Source: Roseiarcus sp963832305
GTDB lineage: Bacteria; Pseudomonadota; Alphaproteobacteria; Rhizobiales; Beijerinckiaceae
Reading direction: 5' to 3'
NCBI GenBank assembly: GCA_963832305.1
Contig: CAWHTU010000007.1
Span: 1 to 64,000 of the forward strand
DNA: 64,000 bases
Shown piece after piece: positions 1 through 7,994 of the stretch. How positions within the stretch are numbered: the stretch's first letter is position 1; every line of letters starts with the position of its first letter. The notes under the pieces are model-generated. The model saw only the letters and a list, made by a program, of their open reading frames with translations, did no database searches and was not told the DNA's origin. The position numbers and the translations under genes are program-made.

Positions 1-2
1 TT

Positions 3-506
3 GGCAAGAAGGGCGCCGATATCGAGAAGCTGCGCAAGCAGGTGGCGAAGCTCACGAATTCGGAAGTGGCGATCAACATCGTCGAGGTTCGCAAGCCGGA
101 GATCGACGCGACCCTGGTCGCCGAATCGATCGCCCAGCAGCTCGAGCGCCGGGTGGCGTTCCGTCGTGCGATGAAGCGCGCGGTGCAGTCGGCGATGCGT
201 CTCGGCGCCGAGGGCATCCGCATCAACTGCTCCGGCCGGCTTGGCGGCGCAGAAATCGCCCGCCTCGAATGGTATCGCGAGGGCCGGGTGCCGCTGCATA
301 CGCTGCGCGCCGACGTCGACTACGGCGTCGCCACCGCGCACACGGCCTATGGCACCTGCGGCATCAAGGTCTGGATCTTCAAGGGCGAAATCCTGGAACA
401 CGATCCGATGGCCCAGGACAAGCGCCTGGCCGAGGCCGACCATTCATCGACCCATCGTCCGCGCCGCGAACCTCGCGAGCGCGAGCATGCTCGCGACGCG
501 GTCTGA
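3..506 (+). CDS. rpsC: 30S ribosomal protein S3, 3' part
   Basis: The 5' end lies outside the window; the frame is open from base 3 and reads GKKGADIEKLRKQVAK at once, which is the KH-domain RNA-binding loop of S3. The C-terminal domain follows, with the conserved stretch GIRINCSGRLGGAEIAR and the DYGVATAHTAYGTCGIKVWIFKGE block. S3 sits at the mRNA entry side of the 30S subunit. The last ~35 residues are charged and variable, as is normal in alphaproteobacteria. It leads the spc-type block and is followed 29 bases later by rplP, as in the S10 operon. Confidence 0.98.
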   Translation, partial: GKKGADIEKLRKQVAKLTNSEVAINIVEVRKPEIDATLVAESIAQQLERRVAFRRAMKRAVQSAMRLGAEGIRINCSGRLGGAEIARLEWYREGRVPLHTLRADVDYGVATAHTAYGTCGIKVWIFKGEILEHDPMAQDKRLAEADHSSTHRPRREPREREHARDAV

Positions 507-535
507 CGCGAGAGGACTGGCGAAAGTTCACGATC

Positions 536-949
536 ATGATGCAGCCAAAGAGAACCAAGTTCCGCAAAGCCTTCAAGGGCCGCATTCACGGCAATGCGAA
601 GGGCGGATATGCGCTTAATTTCGGGGAGTTCGGGCTCAAGGCAATGGAGCCCGAGCGCGTCACCGCGCGCCAGATCGAGGCTGCCCGTCGGGCGCTGACG
701 AGACACATGAAGCGCGCTGGCCGGGTCTGGATCCGGGTGTTTCCCGACGTGCCGGTGTCGAAGAAGCCGATCGAAGTGCGGATGGGGAAGGGGAAGGGCG
801 CGCCGGAATGGTGGATCGCCCGCGTCGCGCCTGGCCGCATCATGTTCGAAATCGACGGCGTGCCGGAAAGCCTGGCGCGCGAGGCGTTCGACCTCGCTGC
901 GGCCAAGCTGCCGATCAAGACGCGTTTTGTCCAGCGCATTGCGGAATAG
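536..949 (+). CDS. rplP: 50S ribosomal protein L16
   Basis: 137 residues, the usual length for L16, which lies near the A site and peptidyl-transferase centre of the 50S subunit. The start MMQPKRTKFRKAFKGRIHG matches the family N-terminus; the frame is open further upstream inside rpsC but that part is a shadow of S3. Conserved segments RVWIRVFPDVPVSKKPIEVR and GKGKGAPEWWIARV are intact. The second in-frame ATG at 539 is an equally possible start. Confidence 0.97.
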   Translation: MMQPKRTKFRKAFKGRIHGNAKGGYALNFGEFGLKAMEPERVTARQIEAARRALTRHMKRAGRVWIRVFPDVPVSKKPIEVRMGKGKGAPEWWIARVAPGRIMFEIDGVPESLAREAFDLAAAKLPIKTRFVQRIAE

Positions 950-958
950 GAGCGAGAC

Positions 959-1177
959 ATGAAAACCTCGAGCCGTCTTTCCGACCTTCGGGTCATGACC
1001 GAGGATCAGCTCAACGACGAGGCGCTCAAGCTCAAGAAGGAGCAGTTCAACCTGCGATTCCAGAAAGCGAGCGGCCAATTGCAGGACACCGCGCGCGTGC
1101 GTGTCGTGCGTCGCGACATTGCCCGCGTCATGAGCATCGCCGCGCAGAAGCGCGCTCCCGCCAAGACCAAGAAGTAG
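959..1177 (+). CDS. rpmC: 50S ribosomal protein L29
   Basis: 72 residues with the L29 pattern: an N-terminal helix LSDLRVMTEDQLNDEALKLKK, then the conserved FNLRFQKASGQLQDTARVR segment and a basic C-terminus. L29 sits at the polypeptide exit tunnel beside L23. It starts 9 bases after rplP behind an AGGAG-like element, and is 7 bases from rpsQ, so it belongs to one transcript with its neighbours. Confidence 0.97.
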   Translation: MKTSSRLSDLRVMTEDQLNDEALKLKKEQFNLRFQKASGQLQDTARVRVVRRDIARVMSIAAQKRAPAKTKK

Positions 1178-1184
1178 GGACATT

Positions 1185-1466
1185 ATGCCGAAGAGAATCT
1201 TGCACGGTGTCGTCGTCAGCGACAAGCAGGAAAAGACGCTTGTCGTGAAGGTCGAGCGCCGTTTCACTCACCCGCTGCTCAAAAAGACCGTGCGCCGGTC
1301 GAAGAACTACCACGCTCACGTCGAAAACAAGACCCAGAAGGTCGGCGATACCGTCTCGATCGAGGAGACGCGACCGATCTCGAAGCTCAAGCGCTGGATC
1401 GTCGTCGGCGAGAGCGGCGAAGGCTTGAGCCTCGCACAGAACTTAAGAGAGGCGATTAGGCCATGA
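1185..1466 (+). CDS. rpsQ: 30S ribosomal protein S17
   Basis: 93 residues. The OB-fold protein S17 binds 16S rRNA early in 30S assembly. The core LHGVVVSDKQEKTLVVKVERRFTHPLLKK, the HAHVENKTQKVGDTVSIEE segment and ETRPISKLKRW are all typical. A purine-rich site (TAGGGA) precedes the ATG. The stop overlaps the rplN start as ATGA, which implies translational coupling. Confidence 0.97.
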   Translation: MPKRILHGVVVSDKQEKTLVVKVERRFTHPLLKKTVRRSKNYHAHVENKTQKVGDTVSIEETRPISKLKRWIVVGESGEGLSLAQNLREAIRP

Positions 1467-1831
1467 TACAGATGCAGACCAATCTCGACGTCGCCGACAA
1501 TTCGGGCGCGCGGCGCGTGATGTGCATCAAGGTGCTGGGCGGCTCGAAGCGCCGTTATGCCTCGATCGGCGACATCATAGTCGTCTCGATCAAGGAGGCG
1601 ATTCCGCGCGGCCGCGTCAAGAAGGGCGACGTGATGAAGGCGGTGGTCGTGCGCACCGCCAAGGACATCCGGAGGGCCGACGGCTCGGTGATCCGGTTCG
1701 ACTCCAACGCCGCGGTGCTGATCAACAACCAGTCGGAGCCGGTCGGCACCCGCATCTTCGGGCCGGTGCCCCGCGAACTCAGGGCCAAGAACCACGTGAA
1801 GATCATCTCGCTGGCGCCGGAGGTGCTGTGA
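1463..1831 (+). CDS. rplN: 50S ribosomal protein L14
   Basis: 122 residues, exact family length. It reads MIQMQTNLDVADNSGARRVM at the start and ends in the conserved KNHVKIISLAPEVL. L14 contacts h14 of the 16S rRNA at an intersubunit bridge and is the docking site for RsfS. It shares 4 bases with rpsQ and one base with rplX (TGATG), so the three are tightly coupled. Confidence 0.98.
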   Translation: MIQMQTNLDVADNSGARRVMCIKVLGGSKRRYASIGDIIVVSIKEAIPRGRVKKGDVMKAVVVRTAKDIRRADGSVIRFDSNAAVLINNQSEPVGTRIFGPVPRELRAKNHVKIISLAPEVL

Positions 1832-2148
1832 TGGCCGCGAAGATCAAGAAAGGCGACACGGTCATCGTCATGGCCGGGCGCGACAAAGGCAAGCGGGGCG
1901 AAGTTCGCGAGGTCATGCCGACCGAACGCCGGGCCATCGTCGCGGGCGTCAATCTCGTGCGCCGCCACACACGCCAGACGGCGCAGACCGAAGGCGGGAT
2001 CATCAGCAAGGAAGCGACGATCCATCTGTCGAATCTCGCGATTCTCGATCCCAAGACCGGCAAGCCGACGCGTGTCGGCTTCAAGATTCTCGACGATGGC
2101 CGCAAGGTGCGCGTCGCCAGGCGTTCCGGAGACCTGATCGATGGCTGA
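1831..2148 (+). CDS. rplX: 50S ribosomal protein L24
   Basis: 105 residues with the KOW motif near the N-terminus (KKGDTVIVMAGRDKGKRGEV) and the conserved VNLVRRHTRQTAQTEGGII segment. L24 is a primary 23S rRNA binder that starts 50S assembly and lines the exit tunnel. Its start overlaps the rplN stop by one base, and its last 8 bases overlap the start of rplE in another frame. Confidence 0.97.
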   Translation: MAAKIKKGDTVIVMAGRDKGKRGEVREVMPTERRAIVAGVNLVRRHTRQTAQTEGGIISKEATIHLSNLAILDPKTGKPTRVGFKILDDGRKVRVARRSGDLIDG

Positions 2149-2881
2149 GACGAAGAGCGAGAAGGGCGATAAGGCCGAAAAGGGCGCAAAGCCCGGCAAG
2201 GCCGAGAAGCCTGCCGCCAAGGGCGCAAAGCCCGATGCGGCGGCCAACGAGGCCAAGGGCGGCGCCAAGGGCAAGGCTCGCAAGGAAGCCGGCGCGGAGA
2301 TCGCCGCCGCCGGCGCGGTGAAGGCTGCGCCGAAGGACTATGTCGCGCGGCTGAAGAAGATCTATCGGGACGAGATCGTGCCCAAACTCACCAAGGAGTT
2401 CGGGTACAAGAATGCGCTTGAAGTGCCGAGACTCGACAAGATCGTGCTCAACATGGGGGTCGGGGAAGCCGTCAACGACACCAAGAAGGTCACATCCGCT
2501 GCCGCCGATCTCGCGCTGATCGCTGGCCAGAAGCCGGTCGTCACTCGCGCCCGCAAGGCGATCTCGACCTTCAAGGTGCGCGAGAACATGCCGATCGGCG
2601 CCAAGGTGACCTTGCGCCGGACCCGCATGTACGAGTTCCTCGATCGTTTGGTCACGGTGGCGCTGCCGCGAGTGCGCGACTTCCGCGGTCTCGATCCGAA
2701 GTCGTTCGACGGACGCGGCAATTACGCGCTCGGCGTCAAGGAGCACATCATTTTTCCCGAGATCGACTACGACAAGGCCGAGGCGATGCTCGGGCTCGAT
2801 ATCGTCGTCTGTACGACGGCCAGGACCGATGCGGAAGCCAAGGCCTTGCTGCGCGAATTCAACTTCCCCTTCCGGCAGTGA
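2141..2881 (+). CDS. rplE: 50S ribosomal protein L5 with a long N-terminal extension
   Basis: 246 residues, against about 180-187 in most bacteria. The L5 core starts near residue 65 and is complete: PRLDKIVLNMGVGEAVNDTKK, GQKPVVTRARKAI, GAKVTLRRTRMYEFLDRL and DFRGLDPKSFDGRGNYALG. L5 binds 5S rRNA in the central protuberance. Residues 1-62 are a Lys/Ala/Gly/Glu-rich low-complexity tail with KGAKP repeated twice. The ATG overlaps rplX by 8 bases behind CGGAGA. The only in-frame alternative that gives a normal length is a GTG at 2318 with no visible ribosome binding site, so I favour the long form. Confidence 0.93.
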   Translation: MAETKSEKGDKAEKGAKPGKAEKPAAKGAKPDAAANEAKGGAKGKARKEAGAEIAAAGAVKAAPKDYVARLKKIYRDEIVPKLTKEFGYKNALEVPRLDKIVLNMGVGEAVNDTKKVTSAAADLALIAGQKPVVTRARKAISTFKVRENMPIGAKVTLRRTRMYEFLDRLVTVALPRVRDFRGLDPKSFDGRGNYALGVKEHIIFPEIDYDKAEAMLGLDIVVCTTARTDAEAKALLREFNFPFRQ

Positions 2882-2922
2882 GCCTGATCTCAGCGCTCAG
2901 ACGCGGAAAATGGAGCCGATGA

Positions 2923-3228
2923 ATGGCAAAGAAGAGTGCGATTGAGAATAACGAGCGAAAGCGGCGGATGGCGAAGAAATTCGCCGCCCGACGCAAGCGC
3001 CTGCTCGACGTCGCCAACGATCAGGCGCGTCCGATGGAGGAGCGCTTCGAGGCCCGCATCCGGCTCGCGGCGCTGCCGCGCAACGGCGCGATCGTTCGGG
3101 TGCGCAATCGGTGCGAGGTGACCGGCAGGCCGCGCGGGTTCTACCGCAAGGTCAAGATGTCGCGCATTGCGTTGCGCGAACTGGGTAACCAGGGCCTGAT
3201 CCCGGGCCTGGTCAAGTCGAGCTGGTGA
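2923..3228 (+). CDS. rpsN: 30S ribosomal protein S14, zinc-independent type
   Basis: 101 residues starting MAKKSAIENNERKRRMAKK. This is the long form without the CxxC...CxxC zinc ribbon: only one Cys is seen, in VRNRCEVTGRPRGFYRKVKMSR. S14 helps assemble the 30S head. It ends in the conserved LGNQGLIPGLVKSSW and sits in its usual place between rplE and rpsH. Confidence 0.98.
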   Translation: MAKKSAIENNERKRRMAKKFAARRKRLLDVANDQARPMEERFEARIRLAALPRNGAIVRVRNRCEVTGRPRGFYRKVKMSRIALRELGNQGLIPGLVKSSW

Positions 3229-3241
3229 GGAGGCAAGGATC

Positions 3242-3640
3242 ATGGCGATGAACGATCCCCTCGGCGATATGCTCACCCGGATCCGCAATGCGCAGATGCG
3301 CAAGCGGGGAAAGGTTTCAACGCCCGGCTCGTCCCTGCGCAAGAAGGTTCTCGACGTGCTGGAATCGGAAGGCTATATCCGGGGCTATTCGACCACGGAT
3401 TACGCCAATGGCCGCACCGAGTTCGAAATCGAGCTGAAATATTTCGACGACCAGCCGGTCATCCGCAAGATCGAGCGCGTGTCCAAGCCGGGTCGGCGGG
3501 TCTATGCGACGGTCGATGCCATGCCGCGCGTCGGCAACGGCCTCGGTGTGGCGATTGTCTCGACGCCCAAGGGCGTGATGGCCGACCATTCCGCTCGCGA
3601 GAACAATGTCGGCGGCGAGGTCCTGTGCACCGTCTTCTAG
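3242..3640 (+). CDS. rpsH: 30S ribosomal protein S8
   Basis: 132 residues. It opens with NDPLGDMLTRIRNAQ and ends with the S8 signature STPKGVMADHSARENNVGGEVLCTVF. S8 is a central-domain 16S rRNA binder and, in enterobacteria, the translational repressor of this operon at the rplE start; whether that applies here cannot be judged. A GGAGG element lies upstream of the ATG. Confidence 0.98.
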   Translation: MAMNDPLGDMLTRIRNAQMRKRGKVSTPGSSLRKKVLDVLESEGYIRGYSTTDYANGRTEFEIELKYFDDQPVIRKIERVSKPGRRVYATVDAMPRVGNGLGVAIVSTPKGVMADHSARENNVGGEVLCTVF

Positions 3641-3674
3641 GCGGCGCGGAGTTTGAGCAAAACGGATTTATGTC

Positions 3675-4208
3675 ATGTCTCGTATCGGCAAGAAGCCCGT
3701 CGTCATCCCATCCGGGGTCTCCGCAAAGCTTGACGGCCAGACGATCGCCGTCAAAGGCGCGAAGGGCGAATTGAAATTCACTGCGCCCAAGGAAGTCGCG
3801 ATCACGATCGACGGCGAAGCCGTCCATGTCGCGCCGCACGGCGAAGACAAGCGGGCCCGCGCCTTGTGGGGCACGGCGCGCGCGCAGGTGCAAAACCTGA
3901 TCGGCGGCGTTACCAAGGGCTTCGAGAAGAAACTTGAGATCAACGGCGTCGGCTACAAGGCGGCGGTCGCGGGCAAGAACCTGCAGCTCTCGCTCGGCTA
4001 CAGCCACGACATCGTATTTCCGATTCCCGCTGGCGTGACGATCGCCACGCCGAAGCCGACGGAGATCACTGTCGCCGGCATCGACAAGCGGCAGGTCGGC
4101 CAGATCGCTGCGGAAATCCGCGCGTTCCGGGCCCCCGAACCCTACAAGGGCAAAGGGGTGAAGTATGTCGGCGAATTTGTGTTCCGCAAGGAAGGCAAGA
4201 AGAAGTAA
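3675..4208 (+). CDS. rplF: 50S ribosomal protein L6
   Basis: 177 residues, family length. It starts MSRIGKKPVVIPSGV and carries the two repeated L6 folds, ending PEPYKGKGVKYVGEFVFRKEGKKK, which matches the C-terminal L6 signature. L6 lies near the factor-binding site at the base of the L7/L12 stalk. Confidence 0.98.
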   Translation: MSRIGKKPVVIPSGVSAKLDGQTIAVKGAKGELKFTAPKEVAITIDGEAVHVAPHGEDKRARALWGTARAQVQNLIGGVTKGFEKKLEINGVGYKAAVAGKNLQLSLGYSHDIVFPIPAGVTIATPKPTEITVAGIDKRQVGQIAAEIRAFRAPEPYKGKGVKYVGEFVFRKEGKKK

Positions 4209-4217
4209 GAGGCGACG

Positions 4218-4580
4218 ATGGTTAAGTCGAACACGTCCGCAGGCCGGCGCAAGGCCAGGGTCCGCCGCGCGGTCCTCGCCCATTCGGGCGGCCGTCCGCG
4301 GCTCAGCGTCTTCCGGTCCTCGAGGCAGATCTACGCTCAGGTCATCGATGACGAGCACGGGCGCACCATCGCCGCCGCTTCGTCGCTGGAAAAGGCGATG
4401 CGCGAGTCGATGAAGACCGGCGCCGACGTCGAGGCCGCGCGACGTGTCGGCAAGGAGGTCGCCGAACGGGCGAAGAAGGCTGGAGTCGGGAAGGTGGTCT
4501 TCGATCGCGGCGGCTACATGTATCATGGGCGCGTCAAGGCGCTGGCGGAAGGCGCTCGCGAGGGCGGTCTGGATTTTTAG
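4218..4580 (+). CDS. rplR: 50S ribosomal protein L18
   Basis: 120 residues. A basic N-terminus is followed by RPRLSVFRSSRQIYAQVIDDEHGRTIAAASS and the C-terminal VFDRGGYMYHGRVKALAEGAREGGLDF, both typical. L18 binds 5S rRNA together with L5. Start 9 bases after rplF with a purine-rich AAGAGG site. Confidence 0.98.
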   Translation: MVKSNTSAGRRKARVRRAVLAHSGGRPRLSVFRSSRQIYAQVIDDEHGRTIAAASSLEKAMRESMKTGADVEAARRVGKEVAERAKKAGVGKVVFDRGGYMYHGRVKALAEGAREGGLDF

Positions 4581-4647
4581 CGGCGGCAACGGAAGCGAAG
4601 CGGCGCCGTCCGGAGCGCGCCGCATTTTTTACTGATGGATGAACCTA

Positions 4648-5220
4648 ATGGCGCGTGAAGGAGAAGGCGGCCGCGGCCGCGATCGCAACCGCGAGGAGCG
4701 CGACAGCGAATTCGTCGATCGCCTCGTGCACATCAATCGCGTGGCGAAAGTGGTCAAAGGCGGCCGGCGGTTCGGCTTCGCCGCGCTCGTCGTCGTCGGC
4801 GACCAGAAGGGGCGTGTCGGCTTCGGTCACGGCAAGGCCCGCGAAGTGCCGGAGGCGATCCGCAAGGCGACCGAGGCCGCGAAGCGCGGCGTGGTTCGGG
4901 TGCCGCTGCGCGAAGGCCGAACGCTCCATCACGACGTCAACGGCCGCCACGGCGCGGGCCGGGTCGTCCTGCGGGCGGCGCCCGCCGGCACGGGAATCAT
5001 CGCCGGCGGACCGATGCGCGCGGTGTTCGAGTCGCTCGGCGTCCACGACGTTGTCGCGAAGAGCCAGGGCTCTTCAAACCCCTACAACATGGTCCGCGCC
5101 ACCTTCGACGCGCTGGCGCGCGAGGATAGCCCGCGCTCGGTCGCGCAGCGTCGCAATCTCAAAGTGTCCACCCTCCAGTCGCGCCGCCAGGGCGTCGAGG
5201 CGGACGCTTCCGATTCGTGA
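4648..5220 (+). CDS. rpsE: 30S ribosomal protein S5
   Basis: 190 residues from the ATG at 4648 (MAREGEGGRGR). An earlier in-frame ATG at 4639 would add only MNL and has no ribosome binding site. The S5 double-stranded RNA-binding fold is complete: FGFAALVVVGDQKGRVGFGHGKAREVP, then the C-terminal domain with GTGIIAGGPMRAVFE and SSNPYNMVRATFDAL. S5 acts in translational accuracy with S4 and S12. The 67-base gap after rplR is larger than others in the operon and ends in a T-run. Confidence 0.97.
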   Translation: MAREGEGGRGRDRNREERDSEFVDRLVHINRVAKVVKGGRRFGFAALVVVGDQKGRVGFGHGKAREVPEAIRKATEAAKRGVVRVPLREGRTLHHDVNGRHGAGRVVLRAAPAGTGIIAGGPMRAVFESLGVHDVVAKSQGSSNPYNMVRATFDALAREDSPRSVAQRRNLKVSTLQSRRQGVEADASDS

Positions 5221-5233
5221 AAGAGTGACGACG

Positions 5234-5425
5234 ATGAATGCTGACAAGTTAATCACGCTCGAACAGACCGGGAGCGCCATCGGCCGCCCCGGCCCGCAGC
5301 GCGCCACCCTGAAGGGCCTCGGCCTGAACCGGATTGGCCGCCGGTCGCACGTAGCCGACACGCCCGCCAACCGCGGCATGATCGCGAAAGTCGCGCATCT
5401 CGTGCGCGTCGTTGACGGCCGCTAA
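5234..5425 (+). CDS. rpmD: 50S ribosomal protein L30
   Basis: 63 residues, normal for L30. The family core reads TGSAIGRPGPQRATLKGLGL followed by NRIGRRSHVADTPANRGMI. The ATG lies 13 bases after rpsE. L30 is a small 50S surface protein. The gene is followed after 14 bases by rplO. Confidence 0.97.
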   Translation: MNADKLITLEQTGSAIGRPGPQRATLKGLGLNRIGRRSHVADTPANRGMIAKVAHLVRVVDGR

Positions 5426-5439
5426 GGAAAAGCTGTCCC

Positions 5440-5925
5440 ATGAAACTCAACGAAGTTCGAGACAATCCCGGATCCTCGAAACCGCGCATCCGCGTCGGCC
5501 GCGGCATCGGGTCGGGCAAGGGCAAGCAGGCCGGCCGCGGCGGCAAGGGCCAGACGGCCCGTTCGGGCGTCCGCATCAAGGGCTTCGAAGGCGGCCAGAT
5601 GCCGTTGCATCGCCGCCAGCCGAAGCGCGGTTTCAACCCGCCCTCGCGGCTGATCTACAACGAGGTCAACCTGGGCCGCATTCAGCGCGCGATCGACGCT
5701 GGCAAGCTCGACGCGGCCGCGCCGATCACCGTCGACAGCCTCATGAAAGCCGGGGTCGTCACCCGGCGGCGCGACGGCGTAAAAGTACTGGGCGTCGGGG
5801 ATTGGACGGCAAGGGCGAGCTTCGAAGTCGAGGCGGCGTCGAAGAGCGCGGCGGCCGCAATCGAGAAAACCGGCGGCAGCCTCAAGACACTGCGGCAAGA
5901 GGCCGCTCCTCCCGCCGCCTCCTGA
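5440..5925 (+). CDS. rplO: 50S ribosomal protein L15
   Basis: 161 residues. The N-terminal glycine-rich region (VGRGIGSGKGKQAGRGGKGQ, then SGVRIKGFEGGQMPLHRR) is the extended rRNA-binding tail of L15, and the C-terminal globular part is recognisable up to about residue 150. The last residues are alanine-rich. L15 is a late assembly protein of the 50S. It precedes secY as in other spc operons, but the gap to secY is 144 bases. Confidence 0.97.
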   Translation: MKLNEVRDNPGSSKPRIRVGRGIGSGKGKQAGRGGKGQTARSGVRIKGFEGGQMPLHRRQPKRGFNPPSRLIYNEVNLGRIQRAIDAGKLDAAAPITVDSLMKAGVVTRRRDGVKVLGVGDWTARASFEVEAASKSAAAAIEKTGGSLKTLRQEAAPPAAS

Positions 5926-6069
5926 GCGCCGGCCGCCGGCAGGGTGACATTGGCGCACCCGACGACCATATGCTAGGGGCCTTTCCGCCTGCGCCGACCT
6001 CGGGCGGCGGGAGCGACATGTCGTAAAACAAGGCGCCCATGCCCAGGCGCCGTCCGGAGCGAATCCGCC

Positions 6070-7404
6070 ATGGCGTCGGCCGCCGAACAGCTCGCAGCCA
6101 ATATCAACTGGTCCGCCTTCGCCAAGGCCGACGAACTCAAGAAGCGCATCTGGTTCACTCTGGGCGCGTTGGTCATCTACCGACTCGGAACCTACATTCC
6201 GCTTCCCGGTATCGACCCCGCTGCGTTCGAGGCGTCGTTCCTTGGGCAGAAGCAGGGCGTGCTCGACATGTTCAACATGTTTTCGGGCGGCGCGGTTCAG
6301 CGCATGGCGGTGTTCGCGCTGAACATCATGCCTTATATCTCGGCGTCGATCATCATCCAGCTCCTGAGCTCGGTCGTTCCTTCGCTTGAAGCGATCAAGA
6401 AAGAGGGGGAGCAAGGGCGTAAAGTCCTCAACCAGTACACGCGCTACCTGACTGTCGTGCTGGCGATCTTCCAGGCTTACGGCATCTCGATCGGGCTCGA
6501 GGGACGCGCCGGCATCGTCAGCGATCCGGGGCTCTTGTTTCGGATCTCGACCATCGTGACGCTGACCGGCGGCACGATGTTCCTGGTCTGGCTCGGCGAG
6601 CAGATCACGTCGCGCGGGGTCGGCAACGGATCGTCGCTCATCATATTCGCCGGCATCGTTGCACGGCTGCCACAGGCAGTGGTGCAGTTGTTCGAACTCG
6701 GCCGGCAGGGGTCGATCTCCACCGGCCTGGTGCTGGCGGTGGTGGTCATGGTGTTCGTCGTTGTCGCCTTCATCGTTTTCATGGAGCGGGCGCAGCGGCG
6801 TGTGCCGATCACCTATCCGCGCCGGCAGGTCGGCAACAAGATGTACGAGGGGCAAAGCTCGTTCCTTCCGCTCAAACTGAATACGTCGGGCGTCATTCCG
6901 CCGATCTTCGCATCATCGCTGCTGCTGCTGCCCACAACCGTCGCTAATTTCGCTCAAGGCTCGTCGAGTTCCGGCGTGCTGTCGACGATCTCGGCCCTTT
7001 TGGGGCGGGGCAGCGCGCTCTATTTGATCCTCTATGCAGCGCTGATCGTTTTCTTCGCCTTCTTTTACACCGCGACCGTCTTCAACCCCGCCGACACCGC
7101 TGAGAATTTGAAGAAGCATGGCGGCTTCATCCCCGGAGTGAGGCCGGGCGAGCGCACCGCGCAATACATCGATTACGTCCTGACCCGGATTACGGTGCTC
7201 GGCGCGCTCTATCTCGCGGTGATCTGCCTCCTTCCCGAATGGCTCATCTCCTATGCGGCGCTGCCGTTCTATTTTGGCGGCACGTCGCTCTTGATCGTCG
7301 TCAACGTAACGATGGACACGGTGGCGCAGATCCACGGTCATTTGCAGGCGCATCAATATGAAGGCCTGATCAGAAAGGCCAGGTTGAAGGGGCGGAAACG
7401 ATGA
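6070..7404 (+). CDS. secY: Protein translocase subunit SecY
   Basis: 444 residues with about ten membrane segments, the pore-forming subunit of the SecYEG channel in the inner membrane. Visible hallmarks are RLGTYIPLPGIDPAAF in the plug region, GGAVQRMAVFALNIMPYISASIIIQL and the cytosolic loop containing RAQRRVPITYPRRQVG. Start ATG follows GGAGCG. In the 144-base gap before it, a GTGACA element near 5943 and an AT-containing stretch near 5967 could form a weak internal promoter, which I regard as unproven. The stop overlaps adk as ATGA. Confidence 0.98.
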   Translation: MASAAEQLAANINWSAFAKADELKKRIWFTLGALVIYRLGTYIPLPGIDPAAFEASFLGQKQGVLDMFNMFSGGAVQRMAVFALNIMPYISASIIIQLLSSVVPSLEAIKKEGEQGRKVLNQYTRYLTVVLAIFQAYGISIGLEGRAGIVSDPGLLFRISTIVTLTGGTMFLVWLGEQITSRGVGNGSSLIIFAGIVARLPQAVVQLFELGRQGSISTGLVLAVVVMVFVVVAFIVFMERAQRRVPITYPRRQVGNKMYEGQSSFLPLKLNTSGVIPPIFASSLLLLPTTVANFAQGSSSSGVLSTISALLGRGSALYLILYAALIVFFAFFYTATVFNPADTAENLKKHGGFIPGVRPGERTAQYIDYVLTRITVLGALYLAVICLLPEWLISYAALPFYFGGTSLLIVVNVTMDTVAQIHGHLQAHQYEGLIRKARLKGRKR

Positions 7405-7994
7405 GGTTGATACTGCTTGGACCTCCCGGAGCCGGAAAGGGCACGCAGGCGCAGAGACTGGTCAAGATCCTCAACATCCCGCAGTTGTCGACCGGCGACA
7501 TGTTGCGCGCGGCAGTCGCGGCTGGAACCCCGATCGGACTGAAGGCGAAGGCGGTGATGGAATCGGGCGCGTTGGTGTCGGACGATATCGTTGTTGGCAT
7601 CATCAACGACCGGATCGACGAGCCGGACGCCAAGCGGGGTTTTATCCTCGACGGTTTTCCGCGCACGCTGGCGCAGGCTCGGGCATTGGAGGCGATGCTC
7701 GCAGCCAAGGGGCTGAAGCTCGATGCCGCCATCGAGTTGACGGTCGACGCGCCGAAGCTCGTCGAGCGAATCGTGCGGCGTGCGGAGGACGCAAAGGCGG
7801 CCGGCGCGTCAGCGCGCAAGGACGATGACCCAGAGGTGTTCAAATCTCGTCTTGCCACTTATGAACGCGACACAGCCGCGGTCACGCCGTTCTATCGCGA
7901 GCGCGGCCTTTTGCGTGAAGTCGACGGCATGGCGTCGATCGGGGATGTCGCCAAAGCGATCGACGCGGTCGTCTCGGAGGTCGCCGCGGCGTGA
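7401..7994 (+). CDS. adk: Adenylate kinase
   Basis: 197 residues. Adenylate kinase interconverts ATP + AMP and two ADP in the cytoplasm. The P-loop GPPGAGKGTQ is at residues 7-16, the AMP-binding STGDMLRAAVAAG follows, and DGFPRTLAQARALE is the conserved core motif. The lid is short and has no zinc Cys, as in many alphaproteobacteria. It overlaps secY by 4 bases and the next gene by GTGA, so it is translationally coupled on both sides. Confidence 0.98.
   Translation: MRLILLGPPGAGKGTQAQRLVKILNIPQLSTGDMLRAAVAAGTPIGLKAKAVMESGALVSDDIVVGIINDRIDEPDAKRGFILDGFPRTLAQARALEAMLAAKGLKLDAAIELTVDAPKLVERIVRRAEDAKAAGASARKDDDPEVFKSRLATYERDTAAVTPFYRERGLLREVDGMASIGDVAKAIDAVVSEVAAA

Noticed and set aside
5422..6855. 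A 477-codon open frame opposite rplO and secY
   Set aside because: It crosses two conserved ribosomal-operon genes and carries no recognised motif.
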